Positions 17,701 to 25,759 of a stretch of 64,000 nucleotides of DNA are shown here, in pieces. A program made the position numbers and the translations under genes. Source of the DNA: JACNKJ01 sp964344565. GTDB lineage: Bacteria; Krumholzibacteriota; Krumholzibacteriia; JACNKJ01. Location: assembly GCA_964344565.1 (NCBI GenBank), contig CAYFNT010000013.1, forward strand, positions 1-64,000, written 5' to 3'. Below the pieces are notes generated by a model, which searched no databases, was not told where the DNA came from, and was given only the letters and a program-made list of their open reading frames with translations. The stretch's first letter is position 1, and each line of letters begins with the position of its first letter.

Positions 17701-20598
17701 TTGCGACTCGCGACCCGTCTATTGACGCTGGCTCTCATTCTGGCCGTAAGCGCGGCCAGCGCCGGCACCGTCCATCCCAAGCTCGAGGCTCTGCTTGCTG
17801 AAACGCAGACCGGCGAGCAGATCTCCGTGATCGTGCACATGCAGGAGCAGGCGCCCATCGCACAGCTCAACCAGGAGCTCAAGAACTCACGCGCCAGCTT
17901 GCAGGACCGCCACCGCGATGTGGTGCTGGCCCTGCAGTCCGTGACCGGCAGCCAGGAGCCCCTCAAGGCCTATCTGGATGAGGCCCAGCTCACCGGCGAG
18001 GTGTCCGGCTACACGAGCTACTGGATCAGCAACATGCTCGTCGTGAAGGCGACCAAGGAAGAAGTGCTCCGCATCGCCGACAGGCATGACGTCGACATCG
18101 TGGAACCCAACTTCACGGTCAGCGTGATCACTCCGGTCGAACCCTTCCAGATGTCGCCGACTCCCGGCGAGGCTGGAAACCGCGGCATCGGCGTAACCCC
18201 CGGCCTTCGCGCCATCAACGCGGATGACGTCTGGTACCAGCTCGGGTACACCGGCGCCGGCCGTCTTGTCGCGAGCTGCGACACCGGCGTGCTCGGTAGT
18301 CACGTGGCCCTCACGGATCGCTGGCGCGGAAACCATGCGCCGGCCGAAGAGTGCTGGCTCGATGTTCTCGGCACCGGCACCAGCTATCCCAACGACGGCC
18401 ACGGACACGGTACCCACGTTACGGGTACGATCTGCGGCGTGGCTCCCGACGATACGGTCGGCGTGGCCTGGGAAGCCGAGTGGATCAGCACCAACGCCAT
18501 CAACCAGGGCGTCGGCAGCGGATTCGACAACGACATCATCGCCGTCTACGAGTGGCTGGCCGATCCCGACGGGGATCCCTTCACCAACGACGACGTGCCC
18601 GACGTGGTCCAGAACTCCTGGCGCATCAACGAAGGCTTCGGCGGCGACTACACCGATTGCGACGACCGCTGGTGGGCGGCCATCGACAACGCCGAAGCTT
18701 CCGGCATGGTGAGCACCTGGTCGGCGGGCAACGAGGGTTCCGGCTCCCAGACCATCGGTTCCCCCGCGGATCGCGCCACTACGGAGTACAACGCCTTCTC
18801 CGTGGGCGCCGTGGACGCCACCAACTACAGCTGGCCCTATCCCATCGCGGGCTTCTCGAGCCGCGGTCCCACGGGCTGCGACGTGGATCCCGATCTGAAG
18901 ATCAAGCCCGAAGTGGTCGGTCCCGGCGTGGACGTCTACTCGAGCACCAACGACGGCGGCTTCCAGGGCGGCTGGAGCGGAACCTCCATGTCCGGACCCC
19001 ACGTGGCCGGCATCGTTCCGCTGATCCGTCAGGCCAACCCGAACCTCGATGTGGACACCATCAAGCAGATCATCATGGAGACCTCCATCGACATGGGCGG
19101 TGCCGGTGAGGACAACACCTACGGCCACGGCTTCGTGGATGCCTACGCCGCCGTCATCGCGGCCACCGTGGGCTTCGGTCAGGTGACCGGTTACGTGGGC
19201 AACGGCAGCTGGGGCGACGCTCCCATCGCCGGCGCCACCGTGGAACTGCTCGGCAGCGGCTACAACTGGGACACGGGCCTGGACGGAAACTACGGCGGTT
19301 CGGCCGCGGCGGATCTCTATACCGCCCGCGCCAGCGCGCCCGGTTTCGCGCCTCAGGAAGTGCTCATCGAGGTCATCGCGGAAGAGGCTACCATTCAGGA
19401 CTTCTCCCTCACCGACATCGCTGGCCCGGTCATCGAGAACGTGAGCCAGCCCGGCACCACTTCCGACACCGGTGGTCCCTACACCATCGGTGCCGACATC
19501 AACGACTTCAGCACCGTTGACAGCGCGGTCCTCTACTACCGCACCAACAACGGTGCCTGGACGCCCGTGGCCATGAGCGGCGGATTCGGCTACTACACCG
19601 CCAACATCCCCGGACAGCCTGCCAACACCCAGATCGATTACTACGTCTGGGCCGAGGACGGTATCGGTCTGGAGAGCACCGATCCCATGGGCGCTCCCGG
19701 TTTCTACTACACGCTCTACGTGACCGCGGTCAGCTACGCCTATGACGCCGAATCGGCTCACACCGATTGGCAGCTCGGCGTTGCCGGCGACGGCGCGACC
19801 ACGGGCATCTGGGAACGCGTGGATCCCGAAGCCACCGAGTACAACGGCGAGACCATCCAGCCGGGCGACGACCACACGCCGAACCCCGGCGTCATGTGCT
19901 TCGTCACCGACGGTACCGCGGGCACGGGCCCCGGCGACTATGACGTGGACGACGGCTGCACCACCCTGGTCAGTCCGACCTTCGATCTGTCCGGCGCCGA
20001 CATGGCCTTCGTCACCTACTGGCGTTGGTGGGGACAGGACGGCTTCACGGTCGACGACGAGTTCGCCGTGGACGTCTCCGACGACGGCGGCACCACCTGG
20101 CACGCGGTCGAGCGCGTTCCGGGCATGGTCAACGAGTGGACCCGCGTGGTCGGCGATCTGAACGCCCTGATCACGCTCACCGATCAGGTGGTCTTCCGCT
20201 TCGTGGCCTGCGACAACGGCGGCGGCGGACTGGTGGAGGCGGCCATCGACGACTTCACCATCGAGACCTTCCTGCTCGACGCCACCAGCGCTCCCGGCGG
20301 ACCCTTCGGTCCCTCGGTGCGGCTCTATCAGAACCAGCCGAATCCCTTCAGTCCCGAGGACGGCATGACCAGCATTCGTTTCAGTCTGGACAAGTCCACC
20401 GACGCCCAGCTGCGCGTCTACGACCTCTCCGGTCGTCTCGTGCGCACGCTGGCCGAAGGCAGTTTCCCCGCGGGCGAACATCAGGTGAACTGGAACGGCA
20501 AGAACGATCGGGGCGAGAATGTCAGCTCCGGCGTCTACTTCTATCGTCTCCAGGCCGGCAGCTTCGTGAAGAGCAACAGCGTCACGATCCTGCGCTAA
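17701..20598 (+). CDS. Exported subtilisin-like serine protease (S8) with FlgD-like sorting domain
   Basis: A 965-residue secreted protease. TTG 17701 is preferred: AAAGGAG (17688-17694) is 6 bases upstream and the product starts with signal peptide MRLATRLLTLALILAVSAASA. An I9-like inhibitory propeptide follows (about 40-135, ISVIVHMQEQAP). The catalytic triad is visible: Asp194 (SCDTGVLG), His236 (GHGTHVTGT) and Ser429 (GTSMSGPHVAG), with SAGNEG as oxyanion region. Downstream are a carboxypeptidase-regulatory-like domain (GQVTGYVGNGSWGDAPIAGA), an Ig-like module and a MAM/jelly-roll-like domain. The FlgD-like tail runs from about 879 to 965 (QPNPFSPEDG to SVTILR). It probably acts outside the cell in protein degradation or maturation. 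Confidence 0.93.
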   Translation: MRLATRLLTLALILAVSAASAGTVHPKLEALLAETQTGEQISVIVHMQEQAPIAQLNQELKNSRASLQDRHRDVVLALQSVTGSQEPLKAYLDEAQLTGEVSGYTSYWISNMLVVKATKEEVLRIADRHDVDIVEPNFTVSVITPVEPFQMSPTPGEAGNRGIGVTPGLRAINADDVWYQLGYTGAGRLVASCDTGVLGSHVALTDRWRGNHAPAEECWLDVLGTGTSYPNDGHGHGTHVTGTICGVAPDDTVGVAWEAEWISTNAINQGVGSGFDNDIIAVYEWLADPDGDPFTNDDVPDVVQNSWRINEGFGGDYTDCDDRWWAAIDNAEASGMVSTWSAGNEGSGSQTIGSPADRATTEYNAFSVGAVDATNYSWPYPIAGFSSRGPTGCDVDPDLKIKPEVVGPGVDVYSSTNDGGFQGGWSGTSMSGPHVAGIVPLIRQANPNLDVDTIKQIIMETSIDMGGAGEDNTYGHGFVDAYAAVIAATVGFGQVTGYVGNGSWGDAPIAGATVELLGSGYNWDTGLDGNYGGSAAADLYTARASAPGFAPQEVLIEVIAEEATIQDFSLTDIAGPVIENVSQPGTTSDTGGPYTIGADINDFSTVDSAVLYYRTNNGAWTPVAMSGGFGYYTANIPGQPANTQIDYYVWAEDGIGLESTDPMGAPGFYYTLYVTAVSYAYDAESAHTDWQLGVAGDGATTGIWERVDPEATEYNGETIQPGDDHTPNPGVMCFVTDGTAGTGPGDYDVDDGCTTLVSPTFDLSGADMAFVTYWRWWGQDGFTVDDEFAVDVSDDGGTTWHAVERVPGMVNEWTRVVGDLNALITLTDQVVFRFVACDNGGGGLVEAAIDDFTIETFLLDATSAPGGPFGPSVRLYQNQPNPFSPEDGMTSIRFSLDKSTDAQLRVYDLSGRLVRTLAEGSFPAGEHQVNWNGKNDRGENVSSGVYFYRLQAGSFVKSNSVTILR

Positions 20599-20619
20599 GC
20601 AAGGCAAAGTGCTTCAGAG

Positions 20620-20648
20620 CCCGGTCCGCTTTCGCGGGCCGGGTTTTT
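20620..20648 (+). terminator. Terminator of the subtilase gene
   Basis: CCCGGTCCGC (20620-20629) pairs with GCGGGCCGGG (20634-20643) with one wobble, followed by TTTTTCC. It sits between convergent genes. Confidence 0.75.
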
Positions 20649-20653
20649 CCTGT

Positions 20654-21484
20654 CTAGGAACTTCGCCCGCGGAGTCGCCGGCTCCTGATCAGAGTCGAGG
20701 CGATGAACACCGCCCCGGCCAGCAGGATGATGGTGGCGCCCGCCGGCAGGTCGGGTCCGTAGGACAGGGCCAGTCCGCCGGTGGTGAAGAGCGCGCCCAG
20801 CAGGGAGGCCAGGGCCATCATGCGGCCCAGGGATCGTGTCCACTGGCCGGCCACCGCCGCCGGCAGGGTGAGCAGGGCGATGACGAGGATGAGTCCCACC
20901 ACGCGGATGAGCAGCACCACCGTGAGGGCCGCCAGAACGAGCAGGAAGAGATAGAGCAGGTCGGCGGGCAGGCCGCGCAGGCGCGAGAACTCCTCGTCGA
21001 AGGTCACCGCCTGGAGCTGGCGGAAGAAGAGGCCCACGGTGAGCAGCAGGAAGACGTCCAGGATGGCCATGAGGGTCAGGTCGCCCGCGGTGACCATGAG
21101 GATGTTCCCGAAGAGGTAGCTCATGAGCTCGCTGTTGTAGCCCGGGGTGCGCGAGATGAACAGGACGCCCAGGGCCATGCCCACGGCCCAGATGGCGCCG
21201 ATGAGGGTGTCCTCGTGTTCGCGGGCGCGCAGGCTCACCAGTCCGATGATGAGGGCGGCGGCCACGGCGGCAACGAGTGCTCCGGCCAGGGGGGAAGCGC
21301 CGAAGTAGAGGGCCACGCCCATGCCGCCGAGCACGGCGTGGGCGATGCCGCCGGCGAGAAAGGCGATGCGGCGAACCACCACGAAGGTGCCCATGACTCC
21401 GCAGCCGAGGCTCGCGAGCAGGCCGGCCGCGAAGGCGTATTGCAGGAAGGACTGGCTTCCCAGGGCGCGGAGGAACTCGATCAT
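20654..21484 (-). CDS. znuB: Metal ABC transporter permease (ZnuB/MntB-type)
   Basis: A 276-residue integral membrane permease of the ABC-3 family with about eight hydrophobic segments. Recognisable motifs are FLRALGSQSFLQYAFAAGLL, GTFVVVRRIAFLAGGIAHAVLGG and the late SLLGALFTTGGLALSYGPDLPAG. Its ATG overlaps the stop of the ATPase gene (ATGA at 21481-21484), indicating translational coupling. With the ATPase and periplasmic binding protein upstream it imports Zn(II) or Mn(II). The Fur-family gene in the operon and a His-rich binding protein favour zinc. Confidence 0.88.
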   Translation of the reverse strand: MIEFLRALGSQSFLQYAFAAGLLASLGCGVMGTFVVVRRIAFLAGGIAHAVLGGMGVALYFGASPLAGALVAAVAAALIIGLVSLRAREHEDTLIGAIWAVGMALGVLFISRTPGYNSELMSYLFGNILMVTAGDLTLMAILDVFLLLTVGLFFRQLQAVTFDEEFSRLRGLPADLLYLFLLVLAALTVVLLIRVVGLILVIALLTLPAAVAGQWTRSLGRMMALASLLGALFTTGGLALSYGPDLPAGATIILLAGAVFIASTLIRSRRLRGRSS

Positions 21485-22227
21485 TCCGGCGCCTCCGTGG
21501 GCAGATGGCTGTGGTGGTCGATGAGCTGCACGGGGCTGCCGTAGATTTCTTCCAGACCCTTGGCGTCCAGGTCGGAGGTCGCATGGCAGACCAGCCCGCG
21601 ATTCAGACAGGCCACCCGGGTCACGTAGCGCGAGATGAACCCCACGTCGTGGGAGACCAGCATGATGGTCATGCGCGCGTTCAGGTCGCGCAGCAGATCG
21701 AAGATGCTCTCCTCGATACTGGAGTCGATGCTGGCGGTGGGTTCGTCGAGCAGCAGCATGTCCGGATCCGTGGCCAGGGCCCGGGCGATGAGCACGCGCT
21801 GGAGTTGTCCGCCCGAAAGCTCCGCGATGGGGCGGTGCTTCAGATCGAGGACGCGGGCGCCCTTCATGGCGCTCACCGCGGCCCGTCGATCGGCCGGGGA
21901 GTAGGGGCCCGGTCGCATGCGCCCCGAGAGGCGTCCCATGAGCACCACGTCGCGCACGGAGATGGGGAAGTCGCGACGGAAACCGCTGAACTGGGGCACG
22001 TAACCGATGTGGCGCCGGCTCTTCTTGGGCGGCTTGCCGAAGACCTCGAGGGAGCCGGAATCGGGTTCGAGCAGGCCCAGCACCAGCTTGAGCAGGGTGC
22101 TCTTGCCGCCGCCGTTGGGACCGACCACGCCGAGAAACTCACCCTCGCCCACTTCGAGATTCACGTTCTCCAGAACGGGCGGTCCGCCGTAGGAGAAGTT
22201 CAGCCCGGCGATCTGCACAGGTTTCAT
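21481..22227 (-). CDS. znuC: Metal ABC transporter ATP-binding protein (ZnuC-type)
   Basis: A 248-residue ATPase. The start at 22227 (MKPVQIAGLNFSYGG) overlaps the znuA stop as ATGA; an open upstream extension in frame has no ribosome site. Walker A is GPNGGGKST, the signature is LSGGQLQRVLIARAL, Walker B is LLLDEPTASID and the H-loop is VSHDVGFI. RHIGYVPQFSGFRRDFPISV is the typical Q-loop region of metal-type ABC ATPases. It powers the adjacent permease. A short C-terminal extension ends in HHSHLPTE. Confidence 0.92.
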   Translation of the reverse strand: MKPVQIAGLNFSYGGPPVLENVNLEVGEGEFLGVVGPNGGGKSTLLKLVLGLLEPDSGSLEVFGKPPKKSRRHIGYVPQFSGFRRDFPISVRDVVLMGRLSGRMRPGPYSPADRRAAVSAMKGARVLDLKHRPIAELSGGQLQRVLIARALATDPDMLLLDEPTASIDSSIEESIFDLLRDLNARMTIMLVSHDVGFISRYVTRVACLNRGLVCHATSDLDAKGLEEIYGSPVQLIDHHSHLPTEAPE

Positions 22228-23066
22228 CGGAGCGCCTCGGCGATGGCCCGCGCGCTTGCGCGCAGGTTGTCCAGATAGTCTTCGGACAGGGGATCCAGGC
22301 TCCACAGTCGGGCTCCGGTGGCCTCGGCCACCGCCTCGGCGGCGTCGCGGCTGAACTGCCTCTGCACGAAGATGACCTCGATGCCCAGGGACTTGACCGT
22401 TTCGATGCTGGAGGCGAGGGAGCGGGCCCCCGGCTCCTTGCCTTCGCGCTCGATGGCGATCTGTTCGAGTCCGTATCGCTGGGCGAAGTGTCCCCAGGCC
22501 GGATGGAAGACCATGAAGCGGTGCCCCTTCGTCTCGGCGAAGAGGGCCTTCAGTTCGGCGTCGAGATCATCCAGCTCGGCCACGAGCTGAGCCGCACGTT
22601 CTTCGAAGAGTGAGGCGTGCTCGGGGGACAGCTCGCCGAGGGCCTCGCTCAAGCGCAGGACCATGCTTCCGGTTTCCAGGGGAGAGGTCCAGAAGTGGGG
22701 GTCCAGTTCATCCCCATGATGATGATGGTGATCGTGGTCGTGCACCAGGCCGGGCGGTGGCGAGACCTCGATGATCCTGAGATCGGACATGCTCTCGCGG
22801 ATCTTGGGTAACCAGGCGCGCTCGAAGGGCACGTCCATGGTGAAGAGCGCCCGCGCTTCGGCGAGGCGCGCCATCTGCCGTGGACTGGGGTCATAGGTGG
22901 CCGGGCTCTGCCCCGGACCCACGAGAGCTTCCACCTCGAACTCGGGAGCCGCGAGTCTTTCGAGCACGAACTTCTGCGGCAGGATGCTCGCGAAGAGGCG
23001 CTCGGCGGGCTCGGCCCAGCCCGGCACGGCGGACATGAGTATCAGGCCGATGAGCATTCGCCTCAT
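22224..23066 (-). CDS. znuA: Periplasmic zinc/manganese-binding lipoprotein-like protein (ZnuA-type)
   Basis: A 280-residue solute-binding protein of cluster A-I. Start 23066 is supported by GGGAGGC upstream and by signal peptide MRRMLIGLILMSAVPGWA, which lacks a lipobox Cys. Metal-binding landmarks are an early SILPQKFVLERLAAPEFEVEAL strand, a His-rich loop HDHDHHHHHGDE typical of zinc binders, LDPHFWTSP, the FHPAWGHFAQRYGL motif and a late Asp in LDPLSEDY. It captures Zn(II) in the periplasm and delivers it to the ZnuB-ZnuC transporter encoded downstream. It starts 2 bases after the fur gene stop. Confidence 0.9.
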   Translation of the reverse strand: MRRMLIGLILMSAVPGWAEPAERLFASILPQKFVLERLAAPEFEVEALVGPGQSPATYDPSPRQMARLAEARALFTMDVPFERAWLPKIRESMSDLRIIEVSPPPGLVHDHDHHHHHGDELDPHFWTSPLETGSMVLRLSEALGELSPEHASLFEERAAQLVAELDDLDAELKALFAETKGHRFMVFHPAWGHFAQRYGLEQIAIEREGKEPGARSLASSIETVKSLGIEVIFVQRQFSRDAAEAVAEATGARLWSLDPLSEDYLDNLRASARAIAEALR

Positions 23067-23068
23067 TC

Positions 23069-23446
23069 TCACGCCTCCCGGCAATCGGGGCAAAGCCCCT
23101 TGATGAGCAGTTCGTGATCCTCGGCCTGGAAACCCTTGGGCGCGAGCTTCTCGATGTTTCCGGGGCAGTCCTCCACCTCGAAGAGCTTCTCGCAGGCCCG
23201 GCATAGGAAGTGGTGATGATGATGCGCGGCGGCCCATTCGTATCGGTCCGGGAGTCCGGGCACCGGTACGCGCCGGATCTGCTCGCCCCGGAGCAGTCGT
23301 TGGATGCCACGGTAGACCGTGGCCTGTCCGAGCCCAGGCACCCTGGATCGTGCGGCCTCCAGGATCTCCACCGGACAGAGGGGACGACCCGCCGACTCGA
23401 GGATCTGTCGAATGGCATTCTGCTGTACGGTGGATCGGGTGCCCAT
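23069..23446 (-). CDS. Fur-family metal regulator (Zur-like)
   Basis: A 125-residue repressor and first gene of the fur-znuA-znuC-znuB operon. The winged helix is seen in RSTVQQNAIRQILESAGRPL and GLGQATVYRGIQRLL. A His-rich regulatory-site stretch AAAHHHHHFLCRACEKLFEV and structural-zinc CxxC pairs (CRAC, CPDC) place it in the Fur superfamily. GGAGGCGAA precedes the ATG. Because it leads a zinc-type transporter operon, Zur is the likely role, repressing uptake when metal is plentiful through the operator at 23468-23483. Fur or Mur specificity cannot be excluded. Confidence 0.9.
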   Translation of the reverse strand: MGTRSTVQQNAIRQILESAGRPLCPVEILEAARSRVPGLGQATVYRGIQRLLRGEQIRRVPVPGLPDRYEWAAAHHHHHFLCRACEKLFEVEDCPGNIEKLAPKGFQAEDHELLIKGLCPDCREA

Positions 23447-23466
23447 TTCGCCTCCGGAAGCTCATA

Positions 23467-23494
23467 TTGATAACGTATTCTCAGTAAAAAGCAA
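23467..23494 (-). promoter_or_regulatory. Promoter and Fur/Zur-like operator of the znu operon
   Basis: On the minus strand, -35 TTGCTT (23494-23489) and -10 TATCAA (23472-23467) are 16 bases apart. Between and over them lies the imperfect dyad TGATAAC-GT-ATTCTCA (23468-23483), close in form to Fur-family boxes. Binding there would occlude RNA polymerase. Confidence 0.55.
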
Positions 23495-23520
23495 GGCGAA
23501 AGCGAGAATCCGAGGCTGTC

Positions 23521-23549
23521 TTTACAGCGGAGGGCAGATTGCCTATCCT
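23521..23549 (+). promoter_or_regulatory. Promoter of the 90-residue protein gene
   Basis: TTTACA (23521-23526), 17-base spacer, TATCCT (23544-23549). It is divergent from the znu promoter by about 30 bases. Confidence 0.6.
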
Positions 23550-23599
23550 GCAGGCGGCATTTCCACAGTAGATTCCCGGTCAGGGAAAGGAGAATAACC

Positions 23600-23872
23600 A
23601 TGGCTGCAGGCAGTTTCTACGAAGTGCTCAAGGAATGGGAAGGCAATGAGGTGACCATCATCAATCCGCAGAGCTACACCGTTTCGAATATCAAGGATGG
23701 CATCACCTTCGAGTCCTACACCGCCACCCTGACCACCGTGACCCAGACCCACATCCAGGTCACCTTCCGCTACAAGAAGAAGGGCGAGGAGCAGCCCGTC
23801 GAGCAGTTCTTGCCCATGCAGTGGATCAAGCGCGCAAGCCTCTGGGGCGAGCAGAAGTACATCCAGCTCTAG
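23600..23872 (+). CDS. Small conserved-looking protein of unknown function
   Basis: A 90-residue soluble protein (MAAGSFYEVLKEWEGN) with an excellent AAAGGAG site, its own promoter and its own terminator, so it is a monocistronic and possibly well-expressed gene. It has no signal peptide or membrane segment. The predicted pattern is mainly beta: VTIINPQSYTV, TFESYTATLTTVTQTHIQVTFRYKKKG, then a C-terminal FLPMQWIKRASLWGEQKYIQL. Spacing of hydrophobic residues suggests a small barrel or RNA-binding-like sheet (inference). It matches no family I can name. Confidence 0.75.
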   Translation: MAAGSFYEVLKEWEGNEVTIINPQSYTVSNIKDGITFESYTATLTTVTQTHIQVTFRYKKKGEEQPVEQFLPMQWIKRASLWGEQKYIQL

Positions 23873-23892
23873 ACCGCGCGATACGAAATGAG

Positions 23893-23926
23893 AAGAGCCC
23901 GGGCCGCGAGGTCCGGGCTCTTTCCA
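23893..23926 (+). terminator. Terminator of the 90-residue protein gene
   Basis: AAGAGCCCGG (23893-23902) pairs perfectly with CCGGGCTCTT (23913-23922). It lies between convergent genes and can act in both directions. Confidence 0.8.
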
Positions 23927-23943
23927 TTTCGAAATGCTTCGGT

Positions 23944-24486
23944 CTAGTAGAGCGCTTTGAGGGCGACCCAGGAGGTGGATTCGGATCCGCCGCCGGGTAC
24001 GCTGGTGCCGTCGCTCTCCACGACGATGGTCACGTTCCGGCGTACTTCCAGATGTCCGGTTCCGCTGACATTCCCGCCGAACCAGGCGGCTTCCCAGGTG
24101 TAAGTGCCGGGCTCGGTGGGCGCGACGCCCGTGAGGGTGACGGGGAAGGTCACGTCGCCGCCGCCGCCGTCGTCGCCGGTGCCCGTGGGGCCGGTGGCCA
24201 AGTCGACGAGCAGGTCGTTCTCGTCATAGAGACGCGCACGGATCCAACCGTACATCTCGCCGCCGTTCAGGATGACGCTCAGGTCCTCGCCGGGCAGGTA
24301 GCTGTCCTGGTCGGCGTTGGTCACCAGGGCGCCACGATGCTCATGGCAGCCGTCGCAGGTGGGGCTGTCGTCGCTGTGGCAGCTCAGGCACCTCTCATCG
24401 AAGAGCGAGGGATAGGCGAAAGCGCTCAGGGCGAAAATCATCACCACGACGAAGAGGGGGAATCGTCGAAGAGTGGACTGGGACAT
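23944..24486 (-). CDS. Secreted diheme-motif protein with short W-x-x-L-K tail
   Basis: A 180-residue secreted protein. Start 24486 has GGAAGGAG upstream and gives signal peptide MSQSTLRRFPLFVVVMIFALSAFA. Immediately after cleavage come two c-type heme motifs, C33-L-S-C-H37 and C44-D-G-C-H48, only 7 residues apart. The rest is an Ig-like beta domain (YLPGEDLSVILNGGEMYGWIRARLYDEN, then EPGTYTWEAAWFGGN), as in DOMON/Reelin-type heme-adjacent domains, though the assignment is loose. A redox or heme-carrier role outside the cytoplasm is inferred. It ends SESTSWVALKALY, matching the tail of the gene at 25034. Confidence 0.8.
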   Translation of the reverse strand: MSQSTLRRFPLFVVVMIFALSAFAYPSLFDERCLSCHSDDSPTCDGCHEHRGALVTNADQDSYLPGEDLSVILNGGEMYGWIRARLYDENDLLVDLATGPTGTGDDGGGGDVTFPVTLTGVAPTEPGTYTWEAAWFGGNVSGTGHLEVRRNVTIVVESDGTSVPGGGSESTSWVALKALY

Positions 24487-24590
24487 GGGGGCTCCTTCCT
24501 TCTGGTTGCTTGGAGGGAGGGATTCTAACCCATGCAAAGGTCGATTACTAGAATAAAGGGCACAAATGTCCAGTTCATGTAGCGGGGTGA

Positions 24591-24950
24591 TTATTCTTCA
24601 TTTCGGCCGGAACGCCGGAGTTTCTTCTTCAGGCTCTGCAGTTTCTTTCGTCTCAGGCGATCCTCTTCGGCGGAAGCCGGGCGGCGGGTCTTCCGGCGCC
24701 GCTTGGGCCTGTGATTGAGCCGCCTCAGCCGCTCGATGAGCCTCTCCATGGCGAGGGCGCGATTGCGCAACTGGGACCGGTGTTCTGTCGCCACCACGAT
24801 CACGCCGCTGGGCGGGTGCAGAATGCGCACCGCGCTCTCGGTCTTGTTCCGGTGCTGACCGCCGGGCCCCGAGGCCCGGTAGACCGTGATCTCGATCTCG
24901 CCGGCCAGGACTTCCGGATCGGTGCTGTAGGGCGGTTGACTGGCTTGCAT
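24591..24950 (-). CDS. arfB: ArfB/RF-1-domain peptidyl-tRNA hydrolase
   Basis: A 119-residue single-domain release-factor-like protein. The catalytic GGQ motif is at residues 30-32 (SGPGGQHRNKTESAVRI), followed by a VVVATEHRSQLRNRALAMERL segment. The tail is very basic (RPKRRRKTRR, KKKLRRSGRNEE), as in ArfB/YaeJ and mitochondrial ICT1, which insert it into the empty mRNA channel of stalled ribosomes and hydrolyse the peptidyl-tRNA. It has no codon-recognition domain. Start 24950 has GAGG 6 bases upstream, with an alternative ATG four codons earlier. It provides ribosome rescue alongside the tmRNA at 2337. Confidence 0.88.
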   Translation of the reverse strand: MQASQPPYSTDPEVLAGEIEITVYRASGPGGQHRNKTESAVRILHPPSGVIVVATEHRSQLRNRALAMERLIERLRRLNHRPKRRRKTRRPASAEEDRLRRKKLQSLKKKLRRSGRNEE

Positions 24951-25033
24951 GTTTGGCCTCATTTCGCGGGCGGAGTATCGGCGGATGCTCGCAATGGGTC
25001 AAGCGCGGGCAGGATGAGGCCGATAGCTCCCTT

Positions 25034-25696
25034 ATGAGAAACTCTTTGCTACTGATTCTCGCCCTCGCATCCCAGGTCTCGGCCGACATCGTCGGCAAGG
25101 GGGGCGAGATACGACCCGCAAGTCCTCCGGGGGAGTCGAGCTCCTCCTCGATTCGCGGGGACTACGAGATCAACACGGCCGGACTCATGGAAGCCGCGCC
25201 CACCATGGCCGGCTCGGCCGAGGGCTGGGGCGGGTGGTTCGTCACCGTCCTGCACAACGACAGCGGACAGGCTCTTCGCCTCACCGAACTCGGCTTCCCC
25301 TGCACCGGTCCGCCCAGCGACGAATGGGGCTGGCTGGTCTGGACCGATCTCGGTGATTCGGGCGCTCCAGGCGGTGCCCCCGAGAGCGCCGATCACCACG
25401 GCCAGTTCACACCGGCGGTGGACGACGGCGCCGCGCCGCCCCAGGTCTACGCCTACGTGGACCTGAGCGGCGAGACGATCATCATTCCCGAAAGCGCCTG
25501 GTTCGGATTCGGTTATCAGGTCACCGATCTCGGCGGACAGGTCGAGGCCGGCGACCACGCCACCTGGGCCTGGTTCGACGGAGCCTGGGATCCCGACGCC
25601 GCCTGGGGACGCATGGCCGTGCTCCAGGTGAAGGCCGACTTCGACGAGGTCGCCGTGGGCGAGACGAGCTGGTCGGACCTGAAACGCCTCTACTGA
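25034..25696 (+). CDS. Secreted protein of unknown function with short W-S-x-L-K tail
   Basis: A 220-residue protein with signal peptide MRNSLLLILALASQVSA. The mature part is acidic and Trp/Gly-rich (EGWGGWFVTVLHNDSGQ, DEWGWLVWTDLGDSG, ATWAWFDGAWDPDAAWG) and looks like a single beta-sandwich. I cannot assign a family. ATG 25034 is preferred because it gives the signal peptide; the longer frame from 24953 overlaps the arfB start. The ribosome site is weak. The C-terminus ETSWSDLKRLY closely resembles that of the neighbouring diheme protein (STSWVALKALY). Confidence 0.78.
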   Translation: MRNSLLLILALASQVSADIVGKGGEIRPASPPGESSSSSIRGDYEINTAGLMEAAPTMAGSAEGWGGWFVTVLHNDSGQALRLTELGFPCTGPPSDEWGWLVWTDLGDSGAPGGAPESADHHGQFTPAVDDGAAPPQVYAYVDLSGETIIIPESAWFGFGYQVTDLGGQVEAGDHATWAWFDGAWDPDAAWGRMAVLQVKADFDEVAVGETSWSDLKRLY

Positions 25697-25715
25697 TCGC
25701 AATGCATCCCACGAA

Positions 25716-25743
25716 AAACCCGCCCCCCGAGGGAGGCGGGTTT
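25716..25743. terminator. Bidirectional terminator between convergent genes
   Basis: AAACCCGCC (25716-25724) pairs with GGCGGGTTT (25735-25743). Minus-strand transcripts end in GGTTTTTCG, plus-strand ones in GGTTTCGCG, so it serves both genes, best for the minus strand. Confidence 0.75.
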
Positions 25744-25759
25744 CGCGTTTCCTGTAGGT

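Noticed and set aside
17887..20607. 906-codon open frame opposite the subtilase
   Set aside because: Antisense shadow of the subtilase with Val/Gly/His-rich composition and no recognisable domain; the plus-strand gene has a full catalytic triad.
22700..22745. Trinucleotide-like ATGATG run as a microsatellite
   Set aside because: It is the coding sequence of the His-rich metal loop of the ZnuA-type protein.
22224..23465. Extended ZnuA reading frame beginning at 23465
   Set aside because: The extra codons overlap the Fur-family gene in another frame; the start at 23066 has a ribosome site and signal peptide.
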